From: CALKJU01 sp035326425
GTDB lineage: Bacteria; Pseudomonadota; Alphaproteobacteria; Geminicoccales; Geminicoccaceae
DNA length: 64,000 nucleotides
Assembly: GCA_035326425.1 (NCBI GenBank)
Contig: DAOLFG010000015.1
Location: 1 to 64,000 of the forward strand
Direction of reading: 5' to 3'
Part shown: one piece after another, positions 33,849-41,773 of the stretch
Position numbering within the stretch: position 1 is the stretch's first letter
Layout: the number at the start of each line of letters is the position of its first letter
Position numbers and translations under genes: made by a program
The notes under the pieces: generated by a model
Seen by the model: only the letters and a program-made list of their open reading frames with translations
Databases searched by the model: none
Told to the model about the DNA's origin: nothing

Positions 33849-35264
33849 CTAGAGCAGGAAGTCGGACTGGGCGATGGCGTTGCCGCCCCAGAGCAGAATC
33901 TCGCCATCGGCCGCGAGGCTGCCGCCGGTGTTCACCTGCACGAGCGTGCCCTCCCCGCCCGAGACCACCCGCACCTGGCCGGCGGCCGTGAAGGCGGCGG
34001 AGCCGATATAGGTGAAGGCCTGGTCGCCGGCGACGCCGGTATTGGCGTCCATGGTCGACAGATCGAGCCGGTCGCTGCCGGTGGTGAAGTCGGAGATCCG
34101 GTCGCGCGACTCGCCGACGAGCAGGTCGCCGTCGAAGAACCGGAACACGTCCTTGCCGGCATTGCCGCCCATGAAGTCGGCGCCGGCGCCGCCGACCAGC
34201 AGGTCGCTGCCCCAACCGCCGTCGAGCCAGTCGTCGCCGGCATCGCCGAACAGCCGGTCGTTGCCGAGGTAGCCGAACAGCACGTCGGCACCGGCACCGC
34301 CCGACATCAGCTCGTTGCCGGAGGCGCCATAGAACTGGTCGTTGCCGGCCTCGCCATGGAGCGTATCGTCACCGGTGCCGAACAGGTTGGCGCGGTCGTT
34401 GCCGGCACCGGCATAGACCACGTCGGTATCGTCGCCGCCGTCCAGGGTGTCGGCGCCGTCGCCGCCATAGAGCGTGTCGATGCCGGCACCGCCGGCGAGC
34501 CTGTCCTTGTCGATGCCGCCATAGAGCAGGTCCTGGCCGACGCCGCCGACGACATAGTCGGCGCCGCGCCCGCCCTCGAGACGGTCGGCGCCATCGCCGC
34601 CATAGATGGTGTCGGCACCGCCGCCGCCGTCGAAGGCGTTGGCGCCGGCATCGCCGATCAGCGTGTCGTTGCCGTAGCCGGTGGCGGCGGCCTCGATGCC
34701 GGACAGCCGCTCCTGCGACAGCGCCGAGCCGGGGAAGCTCACCTTCTCGGTGATGAGATCGACCACCACAGCGCCGCCATAGTCGGCGAACACCACCTTG
34801 TCGACGCCGTCGCCGCCGAAGAAGGCGTCGAGCCCCGAGCCGCCCGACAGCTGGTCGTCGCCGGCACCGCCGAACAGCTGGTCGTCGCCGGCGCTGCCGC
34901 TGACGATGTCGTTGCCGTCGCCGCCGTCGAGATAGTCGTCCTCGGAATCGCCGTTGATGCTGTCGTCGCCGGCATCGCCGTAGAGGGTGTCGTCGCCGGC
35001 GCCGCCGCTCAGCACGTCGTTGCCGGTGCCGCCGCTGGCCTGGTCGGCTCCCTCGCTGCCGAACAGCCGGTCGTCGCCATTGCCGCCGTAGAGCGTATCC
35101 AGGCCGCTGCCGCCGGTGAGCGTATCGCGCCCGTCGTCACCCCAGATCGTGTCGTTGCCGCCGAGACCGAACGCCGTGTCGTTGCCGGCCAGCAACGTGA
35201 TGCGATCGTGGCCGCTGGTGCCCGACCGGCTGTCGTTGCCGGGCGTGCCCGTGATGTCCGCCAT
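33849..35264 (-). CDS. RTX calcium-binding repeat protein, type I secretion substrate
   Basis: A 471-residue protein composed nearly wholly of nonapeptide repeats of the GGxGxDxLx type (for example GGAGDDTLYGD, GGNGDDRLFG), broken near residue 165-190 by a non-repeat strand region (VVFADYGGAVVVDL). The last 100 residues (ISDFTTGSDRLDLSTMD, FTYIGSAAFT) match the serralysin-type C-terminal domain and it ends with Ser-Asp-Phe-Leu-Leu, a usual type I signal. No enzyme domain is seen. GGGGAACGGGGA precedes the ATG. Possible matrix or surface protein, next to an Alg8/Alg44 locus. Confidence 0.92.
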   Translation of the reverse strand: MADITGTPGNDSRSGTSGHDRITLLAGNDTAFGLGGNDTIWGDDGRDTLTGGSGLDTLYGGNGDDRLFGSEGADQASGGTGNDVLSGGAGDDTLYGDAGDDSINGDSEDDYLDGGDGNDIVSGSAGDDQLFGGAGDDQLSGGSGLDAFFGGDGVDKVVFADYGGAVVVDLITEKVSFPGSALSQERLSGIEAAATGYGNDTLIGDAGANAFDGGGGADTIYGGDGADRLEGGRGADYVVGGVGQDLLYGGIDKDRLAGGAGIDTLYGGDGADTLDGGDDTDVVYAGAGNDRANLFGTGDDTLHGEAGNDQFYGASGNELMSGGAGADVLFGYLGNDRLFGDAGDDWLDGGWGSDLLVGGAGADFMGGNAGKDVFRFFDGDLLVGESRDRISDFTTGSDRLDLSTMDANTGVAGDQAFTYIGSAAFTAAGQVRVVSGGEGTLVQVNTGGSLAADGEILLWGGNAIAQSDFLL

Positions 35265-35343
35265 TCCCCGTTCCCCGCGCGTGGCGGCTGCTCGCTGACC
35301 GACGCCGCCTCTCTGACCGACGATCAGCACAGCCTCCTGCACA

Positions 35344-35362
35344 ACTCAAGCATACGTTGAGT
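35344..35362. promoter_or_regulatory. Inverted repeat in the gap upstream of the RTX gene
   Basis: ACTCAA, seven bases, TTGAGT: a perfect 6-bp inverted repeat, 80 bases upstream of the RTX start codon and 36 bases from the cfa stop. Could be an operator for the RTX gene or a weak hairpin. Confidence 0.25.
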
Positions 35363-35397
35363 CATTTCGGGTTCATGAAGCGGAGCGGAGTGTGCGC

Positions 35398-36624
35398 CTA
35401 TTCCGCGGCAATCGGCTCGAGGCGTCTGCCCACGAGCTCGGCCCTGGCCATGTAGTCGCGGGTCAGCGGCACCGTGTCCCGACGCTTGGCGAGCTGGATC
35501 TGGAAGACCATGCCGTCCTGTCGCCGGAAGAAGGCTTCGGACGCCGCCAAGTAGAACTCCCACATCCGGCAGAAGCGCTCGTCGAGCCGGGAGGCCACGA
35601 TGTCGCGATGGGCGAGGAAGCGCTCGCGCCACTGCCGCAGGGTCATGGCGTAGTGCAGGCGCAGGATCTCGATGTCGGTGGCCCACATGCCCGAGCGCTC
35701 GACCGCCGAGGTGACCTCCGAGAGCGCCGGGATGTAGCCGCCCGGGAAGATGTACTTGCGGATCCACCGGCTGGTGGCGGCAGGCCCGGCCATGCGGCCG
35801 ATCGAATGGATCAGCGCTACGCCCTCGGGCTCCAGCAGCTCACTCACCCGGGCGAAGTAGCGGCCGAGATGATTGACGCCGACATGCTCCAGCATGCCGA
35901 CCGAGACGATGCGGTCGAATCGCTGCCGGACCTCGCGGTAGTCCTGCAGGTGGAACCGCACGCGGTCGGAAAGCCCCGCCCTGGCGGCGCGGGCGGTGGC
36001 ATAGGCGTGCTGCTCCCTCGACAGGGTGAGCCCGGTGACGTCGCAGCCATGCTCGGCGGCGAGCGTCAGGGCGAGACCGCCCCAGCCCGAGCCGATGTCG
36101 AGGACGCGCATGCCCGGCCGCAGCAGCAGCTTGCTAGCGATGTGCCGCTTCTTGGCGGCCTGCGCCTCCTCCAGGCCCATCTCGGGCCAGGCGAAGTAGG
36201 CGCAGGAATACTGCCGGTCGCGATCGAGGAACAGGTCGTAGAGCCGGCCGTCGAGATCATAGTGATGGGCGACATTGTCGCGCGAGCGGCCGATCGGGTT
36301 GAACTGGTGCAGCCGGCGCAGCATCAGGTCGACGGCGTAGACCAGCCTCGGCACGATACCCGGCATCGCCGATGCGACGTTGGCGGCGCACAGGTCGACG
36401 AGGTCGTAGATCGAGCCGCGCTCGATCACCAGCCGGCCGTCCATCACGGCCTCGCCCAGGGTCGGGTCCGGTATCAGCGCCAGCTTCCAGAGCAGGCGCC
36501 GGTCGGCCAGCCTGATGGTGACCTCCGGCCCCGGTGGCCGGCCGAAGACATGGATCGTACCCTGCGCATCGATCAGGGTGAGCTGGCCGACCCGGATCAG
36601 GCGCCGCAATGTCGTGAGGAGCAT
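35398..36624 (-). CDS. cfa: Cyclopropane-fatty-acyl-phospholipid synthase
   Basis: A 408-residue SAM-dependent enzyme that methylenates unsaturated acyl chains of membrane phospholipids. Seen: the N-terminal lipid-binding part, HHYDLDGRLYDLFLD (120-134), QYSCAYF with the conserved Cys141, SAM motif VLDIGSGWGG (174-183), and EHVGVNHLGRYF. Full length for the family. Lies downstream of the Alg44-like gene on the same strand but separated by 117 bases with a hairpin, so it probably has its own promoter. Protects membranes in stationary phase or acid stress in other bacteria. Confidence 0.93.
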   Translation of the reverse strand: MLLTTLRRLIRVGQLTLIDAQGTIHVFGRPPGPEVTIRLADRRLLWKLALIPDPTLGEAVMDGRLVIERGSIYDLVDLCAANVASAMPGIVPRLVYAVDLMLRRLHQFNPIGRSRDNVAHHYDLDGRLYDLFLDRDRQYSCAYFAWPEMGLEEAQAAKKRHIASKLLLRPGMRVLDIGSGWGGLALTLAAEHGCDVTGLTLSREQHAYATARAARAGLSDRVRFHLQDYREVRQRFDRIVSVGMLEHVGVNHLGRYFARVSELLEPEGVALIHSIGRMAGPAATSRWIRKYIFPGGYIPALSEVTSAVERSGMWATDIEILRLHYAMTLRQWRERFLAHRDIVASRLDERFCRMWEFYLAASEAFFRRQDGMVFQIQLAKRRDTVPLTRDYMARAELVGRRLEPIAAE

Positions 36625-36677
36625 GTCTGCACCCCGCCCGGCAGTTTCCTCCCGCTAGGGACGTGGTCGTGCAACGT

Positions 36678-36704
36678 CCTGCTGCGCCGGATTGTTGCAG
36701 CAGG
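36678..36704 (-). terminator. Hairpin between alg44-like and cfa
   Basis: CCTGCTGC (36678-36685), 11 bases, GCAGCAGG (36697-36704): a perfect 8-bp stem 38 bases after the alg44-like stop. There is no clear T-run after it on the minus strand. An overlapping alternative pairing TGCAAC/GTTGCA exists, so it could also be an operator or an attenuator. Confidence 0.35.
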
Positions 36705-36741
36705 AAACCGCTGATCACAAATGCAGAACCTGCGCGGCTGC

Positions 36742-37803
36742 CTACGGGAATCGCACGCGCGCCAGCGAGCCCAGGTCCTCGAAGCTGAACGGCTTGTCCG
36801 GCCGGATGATGACCTGCGCCAGGCGGGCGGCGACCGGTGTCTGGACCTGGGCCGGATCGAGCTGGGCCAGCCGCGGCTTGACGTCGATGCGCTCGATCTG
36901 GCCGAACAGGCTCTCGCCGCGGCCGGCGATGATGATCTCGGCGACGTCGCCGAGCTGCAGCCTCTCGGCCACCGCGAGGTCGACCTGGGCGCGCGCCATC
37001 AGCGGCCGGTCGGCCGCCACCAGCGCCGCCACCGGCTCGCCGGCCTGGACATATTGCCCGGGCAGCGCCAGCCACTCGATGAAGGCGCACTCGCAGGGGC
37101 TCTCGATGCGGGCCGTCTGGCCGGTATCGGTGCTGATGCTGCCGATCTGGTCGCCCCGGCGCAGCAGGTCGACGATCTCCCTGCCGTCGAGGATGCCGTT
37201 GGCGGTGGCGCGCACCCGGAAGATCGGCGCCTCGATGACGGCGCTCTCGGCCACCGGCGTCAGGAAGCGGTCCTTGAAGCCCAGTGCGGTGAGGCCGAGC
37301 AGGGCGAGGCCGGCGAGGCCCAGCAGGCCGAAGCCGACGAGGCGCTTGGCCCGCCGGCCCGCGGCCTCCTCCTCGCTGTAGGGATTGAAGCTGAGCGGGT
37401 TGATGCGCGCCTCGGCGCTGTTGTCGCGTCCGGCTATGGCCAGGATGTCGCCGCCGCTGACGATCTCGCCGGAGAGATAGGCGTCGATCAGGTAGCGGAA
37501 CAGGGCGAGCTGGCCCTGGCTGAGCCCCAGGAAGCGGCAGCCGAAGCGGGAATTGTCCTCGACGATGTAGACCATCTGGCAATCGAGGCGCAGCGAGACC
37601 TCGAAGTCCTCGAACGGGAAGATCATCCGCACCGGAAAGCGCTCGCCGGGCTGGCGCGAGCTCATTTCGCTCTCGATGCCGAAGCCGCCCATCGACCAGT
37701 CTTCGATGTTGAAGCGGGTGCCGTCGATCTCGACGACGATCGGGATCTTCAGCCTGACGTGCTGGCGATGGACCTCGGCCTCGTGGACGATCTGGAGCTG
37801 CAT
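36742..37803 (-). CDS. alg44: Alg44-like PilZ/HlyD protein, c-di-GMP receptor for polymer synthesis
   Basis: A 353-residue inner-membrane protein. PilZ domain at 10-105 with the c-di-GMP motifs R13-x3-R17 and D35-x-S37-x2-G40; one transmembrane helix at about 154-176; a periplasmic membrane-fusion-like domain at 185-353 (RARIESP, GQYVQAGEPVAALV, VRFP). This is the architecture of Alg44, which binds c-di-GMP and activates the Alg8 alginate polymerase. It lies 10 bases downstream of the Alg8-like gene. Both c-di-GMP arginines are intact, so post-translational activation by c-di-GMP is expected. Confidence 0.9.
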   Translation of the reverse strand: MQLQIVHEAEVHRQHVRLKIPIVVEIDGTRFNIEDWSMGGFGIESEMSSRQPGERFPVRMIFPFEDFEVSLRLDCQMVYIVEDNSRFGCRFLGLSQGQLALFRYLIDAYLSGEIVSGGDILAIAGRDNSAEARINPLSFNPYSEEEAAGRRAKRLVGFGLLGLAGLALLGLTALGFKDRFLTPVAESAVIEAPIFRVRATANGILDGREIVDLLRRGDQIGSISTDTGQTARIESPCECAFIEWLALPGQYVQAGEPVAALVAADRPLMARAQVDLAVAERLQLGDVAEIIIAGRGESLFGQIERIDVKPRLAQLDPAQVQTPVAARLAQVIIRPDKPFSFEDLGSLARVRFP

Positions 37804-37813
37804 GCTGGGAAAC

Positions 37814-39334
37814 CTAGAACAGCCGGGACAGCAAGGCGGGCGAGGGCAGCGTCAGCCCGCCGGTGAGGAAAGCGAGACCGGTGACCAGCGCCAGGAGCGC
37901 CAGCCCGTGCACATAGGCCGAGCCGATCGTCCGCATCGCCCGCGCCCCCGGTCCGAGCTCGGCGCGCAGCGCGATGTTCTGCCGGGTCCAGCGCTGGCGG
38001 TCGAGCCGGAACAGCACCCAGGTCTTGAGCAGGGCGCCGTAGACCTGATTGTAGTAGATGAGCACGGGCCAGAGGCCGCCGATCGTGGGGCGCATCGTCA
38101 GCAGCGCCAGGGCCTGCAGCAAGCGGGTCGTCATGACCCAGAGAGCATAGGCGTAGAGCAGCGCCGGCGCATAGCTCAGTGCGGCGATCGTCACCACCAC
38201 CGGTCCGACGAGCGGTGTCCACATCGACAGCCGCTGGTCCACCAGGCACCACCAGGTGAACAGGCCGATGCGGCGCGGGCCGAGCGCGATCGCCCGGCCG
38301 CTGGCGCGCAGCATGTTGCCGAACCAGCGCAGCATGAGCTGGGTCGAGGCGCGGAGGAAGCCGCGGGCCGGCGGATGCTCGACGGTGAGCACGCGGATGT
38401 CGGGGACATAGAGCATGTCCCAGCCCTGCTCGAGCAGCCACAGCCAGGTCGACTTGTCCTCGCCGGTCAGCAGCGGGATCCGGCCGAGGCGCCAGTGGTC
38501 CAGGGCGTCGTCGGCCACCATCGTCACGAAGCCCGGGTCGGTGGCGATCTCGGCGCGGAAGATCGACATGCGTCCCGTGAGCGTCATCAGCCGCCGCGAC
38601 AGTCCCATCGAGGACATCAGGAGATGGCGCTGGGCGAAGCGCAGGCGGTGCCAGCTCGACATGAGCCTGCTGCCGTCGACCACCGCGTCCTCGTCGGTGG
38701 TCATGCCGCCGACGCGCGGCATCAGCCGGATGAACGGCAGGCAGCCGTGCAGCGTGCCCGGCGTGATCACGGTGTCGCCGTCCATCACGATGACGGCGGC
38801 GTCGTCCTGCGGGCGGCTGCGCTGCACCGCGCGCAGGGCGGTGGCGAGCCCGTCGCGCTTGCCGATCCCGGGCCTGCGCACGAGCACGAGGCGCACGGTC
38901 GGCGGCGGCCGCAGCCGGGCGAAGAGCTGCTTGATGAAGCGCTCGTCGGCGAGCTCGACGATCGAGGCCACGACCGTCGCCGGCCGGCCGTAGCGGACCA
39001 GCTCCTCCAGCAGCGCGCGATAGACCAGGGCCGTGGTCTCGGCCCGGATGCGGTAGCTGGTGACGATGCAGTAGAGCTCGGGCACATGGATGTCGACGAC
39101 CGGCGTGCCCTCGGTCCGGGCGGCGTCGAGGCGGGTCACGGCCCGTCGCCAGCGCGGGAAGACCAGGTGGCCATAGACCAGGGCGCGGCCGAGATGGACG
39201 AGGCCCCAGAGGTAGCGCCAAGCCCCCACCAGCCCCAGGATGACGAAGAAGGCGCGCGAATGCGGATCCCAGACCGCGACCGGCGCGTTGGCGGCGAGCG
39301 CCGCCAGCACGAGGATGTAGGAGAGCAGCTTCAT
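37814..39334 (-). CDS. alg8: Alg8-like processive glycosyltransferase
   Basis: A 506-residue GT2 membrane synthase, predicted to polymerise (and export with Alg44) a uronic-acid-type polysaccharide. Seen: two N-terminal membrane helices, cytoplasmic domain with D185-G-D187, the GED motif at 291-293 and RASTQLMLRWFGNMLR (329-343), followed by the DQRLSMWTPLVGP helices typical of Alg8. No algD, algK, algE, algG or algX is in the window, so the rest of the machinery is elsewhere or the polymer differs from alginate. Confidence 0.88.
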   Translation of the reverse strand: MKLLSYILVLAALAANAPVAVWDPHSRAFFVILGLVGAWRYLWGLVHLGRALVYGHLVFPRWRRAVTRLDAARTEGTPVVDIHVPELYCIVTSYRIRAETTALVYRALLEELVRYGRPATVVASIVELADERFIKQLFARLRPPPTVRLVLVRRPGIGKRDGLATALRAVQRSRPQDDAAVIVMDGDTVITPGTLHGCLPFIRLMPRVGGMTTDEDAVVDGSRLMSSWHRLRFAQRHLLMSSMGLSRRLMTLTGRMSIFRAEIATDPGFVTMVADDALDHWRLGRIPLLTGEDKSTWLWLLEQGWDMLYVPDIRVLTVEHPPARGFLRASTQLMLRWFGNMLRASGRAIALGPRRIGLFTWWCLVDQRLSMWTPLVGPVVVTIAALSYAPALLYAYALWVMTTRLLQALALLTMRPTIGGLWPVLIYYNQVYGALLKTWVLFRLDRQRWTRQNIALRAELGPGARAMRTIGSAYVHGLALLALVTGLAFLTGGLTLPSPALLSRLF

Positions 39335-39516
39335 CTAGCTCATCGGCCGGCCGTGGCCGGCTTCGGCGAAGGGAGCCCTGCCGGCTCTGGCATCCACGGC
39401 TCCGGATTGCTCACCGTCGCGTCCCGCATAGACCGCCCGCCGGCCAAGATCGATGAAAAATTCGTCATCCTGCTACCATGCCGGGCGGCCCCGTCGCCGG
39501 TGAATCGCGCCGCAGC

Positions 39517-39545
39517 TTCACAGGCATACGCCTGCGCCGCTAAAG
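39517..39545 (+). promoter_or_regulatory. Candidate promoter of the response regulator with a palindrome
   Basis: TTCACA (39517-39522), 17 bases, CTAAAG (39540-39545). The spacer start forms CAGGC-ATAC-GCCTG (39521-39534), a perfect 5-bp inverted repeat that could be an operator. The 256-base divergent gap 39335-39590 has no other recognisable element. Confidence 0.3.
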
Positions 39546-39590
39546 TCCTGGCACAGCAGGCTGTTCGCGGCCGCGGTAAGAGGTTGCCGA

Positions 39591-40277
39591 ATGACGACGC
39601 CGAGCCGCGTCCTTATCGTTGACGACGACGCCCAGTTCCGCAGTGAGCTGGCGGAGCAGCTGAAGCTGCATCAGGGCATCGACATCGTCGAGGCCGGGAG
39701 CTTCAGGGAGGGGCGTGAAGCGGCCCTGGCCGAGCCGCTGGCGGCGGTGATCCTCGATGTCGGGCTACCCGACGGCGACGGCCGCGATCTCTGCCGGCTG
39801 CTGCGCCAGAACGGCATCAAGGCGCCCATCATCATGCTGACGGCGCACGACAGCGACGCGGACGCGATCCTGGGCCTCGACAGCGGCGCCAACGACTACG
39901 TCACCAAGCCGTTCAGGCTGAGCGTGCTGATGGCTCGGCTGCGCGCCCAGCTGCGTCAGTTCGAGCTGAGCGACGACGTCACCTTCCAGGTCGGTCCGTA
40001 CAGCTTCAGGCCGGCGGCCAAGATGCTGGTCTCGGCCGGCGGGCATCGCATCCATCTGACCGAGAAGGAAACCGCCATCCTCAAATATCTCTATCGGATC
40101 GGCGACCGGCCGGCGAGCCGCGAGGTGCTGCTCGACGAGGTGTGGGGCTACAATGCCGGCGTCACCACCCACACCCTGGAGACCCACATCTACCGGCTGC
40201 GCCAGAAGATCGAGCAGCGCGGCGGCGAGCCGATGCTGCTCGTCACCGAGCCCGGAGGCTACCGGCTGGTCCGCTGA
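39591..40277 (+). CDS. OmpR-family response regulator
   Basis: A 228-residue two-component regulator: receiver domain with acidic pocket DDD (11-13), phospho-acceptor D56 (VILDVGLPDGDG), Thr and Lys switch residues (TAHDS, TKPF), and a C-terminal winged helix ending TEPGGYRLVR. No histidine kinase is encoded nearby, so it is an orphan. It is divergent from alg8-alg44 over 256 bases, so control of polymer synthesis is possible but unproven. Confidence 0.92.
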   Translation: MTTPSRVLIVDDDAQFRSELAEQLKLHQGIDIVEAGSFREGREAALAEPLAAVILDVGLPDGDGRDLCRLLRQNGIKAPIIMLTAHDSDADAILGLDSGANDYVTKPFRLSVLMARLRAQLRQFELSDDVTFQVGPYSFRPAAKMLVSAGGHRIHLTEKETAILKYLYRIGDRPASREVLLDEVWGYNAGVTTHTLETHIYRLRQKIEQRGGEPMLLVTEPGGYRLVR

Positions 40278-40456
40278 CGGGTGAGGCGCGCCAGTGCCGG
40301 CAAGGGGGCGACATGGAGCACCTTGCGCACGCGCGGGCTGTCGGGCGAGTGGTGTCGGTCCAGCACACCCTGGACATAGGACAACCGGCCATACCAGACG
40401 AAGGCCTGGACATAGGCGGCCAGCATCAACAGCTCCAACCATTCCATCAAAGACAC
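40259..40456 (-). CDS. Possible small membrane protein
   Basis: A 65-codon frame (GTG start; Met at codon 4) with one hydrophobic N-terminal helix (MEWLELLMLAAYVQAFVWYG) and a basic tail. It overlaps the 3' end of the response regulator by 19 bases. The helix is a reasonable membrane anchor, but there is no clear ribosome site and no known family. If not real, 40278-40590 is a non-coding gap with nothing else recognised except an AT-rich patch near 40530-40590 that may hold the exonuclease terminator. Confidence 0.3.
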   Translation of the reverse strand: MSLMEWLELLMLAAYVQAFVWYGRLSYVQGVLDRHHSPDSPRVRKVLHVAPLPALARLTRQRTSR

Positions 40457-40590
40457 CCCGTGTCATCGCCATGGCGCGACCGGAGGGTTCCTCGTGCCTC
40501 GGGGCGCTGCGCTCGCCCTCTGCCCTGCATGGTTTTGGTAGCATATCCGATTGGGCGAGAAAAGCGCCCTTTTTGCCACCTCGGGGCTAA

Positions 40591-41382
40591 TCAGATCTCG
40601 AGGTCTACCGTTACCGGCACATGGTCCGACGGCTGCTCCCAGCCACGGGCGTCCTTCAGCACCGAGGCGCCCAGCACCGCCGGCGCCAGGTCGGGCGACA
40701 GCCAGACATGGTCGAGCCGCCGGCCGCGGTCGGAAGCCGCCCAGTCCCTCGCCCGGTAGCTCCACCAGCTGTAGAGGCGCTGCTCGGGCGGGATCACCGA
40801 GCGCACGGCGTCGACGAAGCCGCCCGAGCGCTGCAGCCTTGCCAGCGCCTCGACCTCGATCGGCGTGTGGCTGACGACGCCCAGCAGCTGGCTGTGGCTC
40901 CAGACGTCGGTCTCGAGCGGGGCGATGTTGAGGTCGCCCACCAGGATGGTGCGGGCCACGCTCCTGGCCTCGAGCCACGAGGCGAGCTCGGCCAGCAGGT
41001 CGAGCTTGTGGGCGAATTTCGGATTGAGCTCGCGGTCGGGGATGTCGCCGCCGGCCGGGACGTAGAGATTGTGCAGCTCGACACCGCCGGGCAGGCCCAC
41101 CACGGCATGCCGCGCATGGTCGATGCCGCACCAGCGCATGTAGCGGCACTCGGTGAGCGGCAGCTTCGAGAGCACCGCCACGCCGTGATAGGCCTTCTGG
41201 CCGTGGATGTAGAGGTGCGGAAAGCCGAGGCCGCGCGCCATGTCGTAGGGGAAGCGCTCGTCCTCGATCTTGATCTCCTGCAGGCACAGCACGTCGGGCT
41301 GCAGCAGGGCCATGGCCCTGGTCATCAGGGCCTCGCGCAGGCGGATGGAGTTGACGTTCCAGGTCGTCAGGCGGAGCCGCAC
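40591..41382 (-). CDS. xth: Exodeoxyribonuclease III
   Basis: A 263-residue AP endonuclease/3'-exonuclease for base excision repair. Motifs in order: TTWNVNSIR, LQEIK (metal Glu), YHGVAVLSK, NLYVPAGG, GDLNIAP, and the catalytic SDHVPV near the end. GTG start at 41382. It follows the small Tat protein by ten bases on the same strand, likely on the same transcript without functional link. Confidence 0.93.
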   Translation of the reverse strand: MRLRLTTWNVNSIRLREALMTRAMALLQPDVLCLQEIKIEDERFPYDMARGLGFPHLYIHGQKAYHGVAVLSKLPLTECRYMRWCGIDHARHAVVGLPGGVELHNLYVPAGGDIPDRELNPKFAHKLDLLAELASWLEARSVARTILVGDLNIAPLETDVWSHSQLLGVVSHTPIEVEALARLQRSGGFVDAVRSVIPPEQRLYSWWSYRARDWAASDRGRRLDHVWLSPDLAPAVLGASVLKDARGWEQPSDHVPVTVDLEI

Positions 41383-41392
41383 GCGGTCGATC

Positions 41393-41773
41393 TCAGGCCA
41401 GGGCCACGAGCGCGCACAAGCGCGCCTCGCTGGCGGCCAGCACCCAGCCCCGCACCCTCACCGTATCGGCCCTGCCGAACTCGGCCGAGCGCGCCGCGTC
41501 CAGCCGGGCGCGCAACAGCTCGCGATCCATGCGGGCGAGCCGTCCGGGCGGCAGGGCCACGGCGCGGGCGAGCTCGGCCACCAGGACGTCGGCGGACAGT
41601 CCGGGCTGCTGCGCCAGCACCTCCCGGCCGATCGCCAGCGCGCTGTCGCGCTGATCCAGGGCATCGACCAGGGCTCCGGCCGCGGTCGGTGCCGCCGCCG
41701 AGGCCGGCAGTGCCGCGACGAATGCCGTGCCGGTGGCGCCCGCCAGCAGCGAGCGGCGGTCCAGGGTGGTCAT
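41393..41773 (-). CDS. Small Tat-exported partner protein of a GMC oxidoreductase
   Basis: A 126-residue protein with a twin-arginine signal (LDRRSLLAGATG, cleavage near ASAAA at 25-29). The mature 95 residues are helical and end with RGWVLAASEARLCALVALA, a pattern I have seen in small proteins next to GMC dehydrogenases. Its ATG overlaps the stop of the GMC gene. It may act as the small subunit or Tat hitch-hiking carrier for the signal-less GMC subunit, as in gluconate or sorbitol dehydrogenases. No cytochrome subunit is adjacent. Function unproven. Confidence 0.6.
   Translation of the reverse strand: MTTLDRRSLLAGATGTAFVAALPASAAAPTAAGALVDALDQRDSALAIGREVLAQQPGLSADVLVAELARAVALPPGRLARMDRELLRARLDAARSAEFGRADTVRVRGWVLAASEARLCALVALA

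Noticed and set aside
34012..35360. Long plus-strand frames opposite the RTX repeats
   Set aside because: Val/Ala/Gly-rich mirror of the repeats, with no start site or family; an artefact of the repetitive GC-rich sequence.
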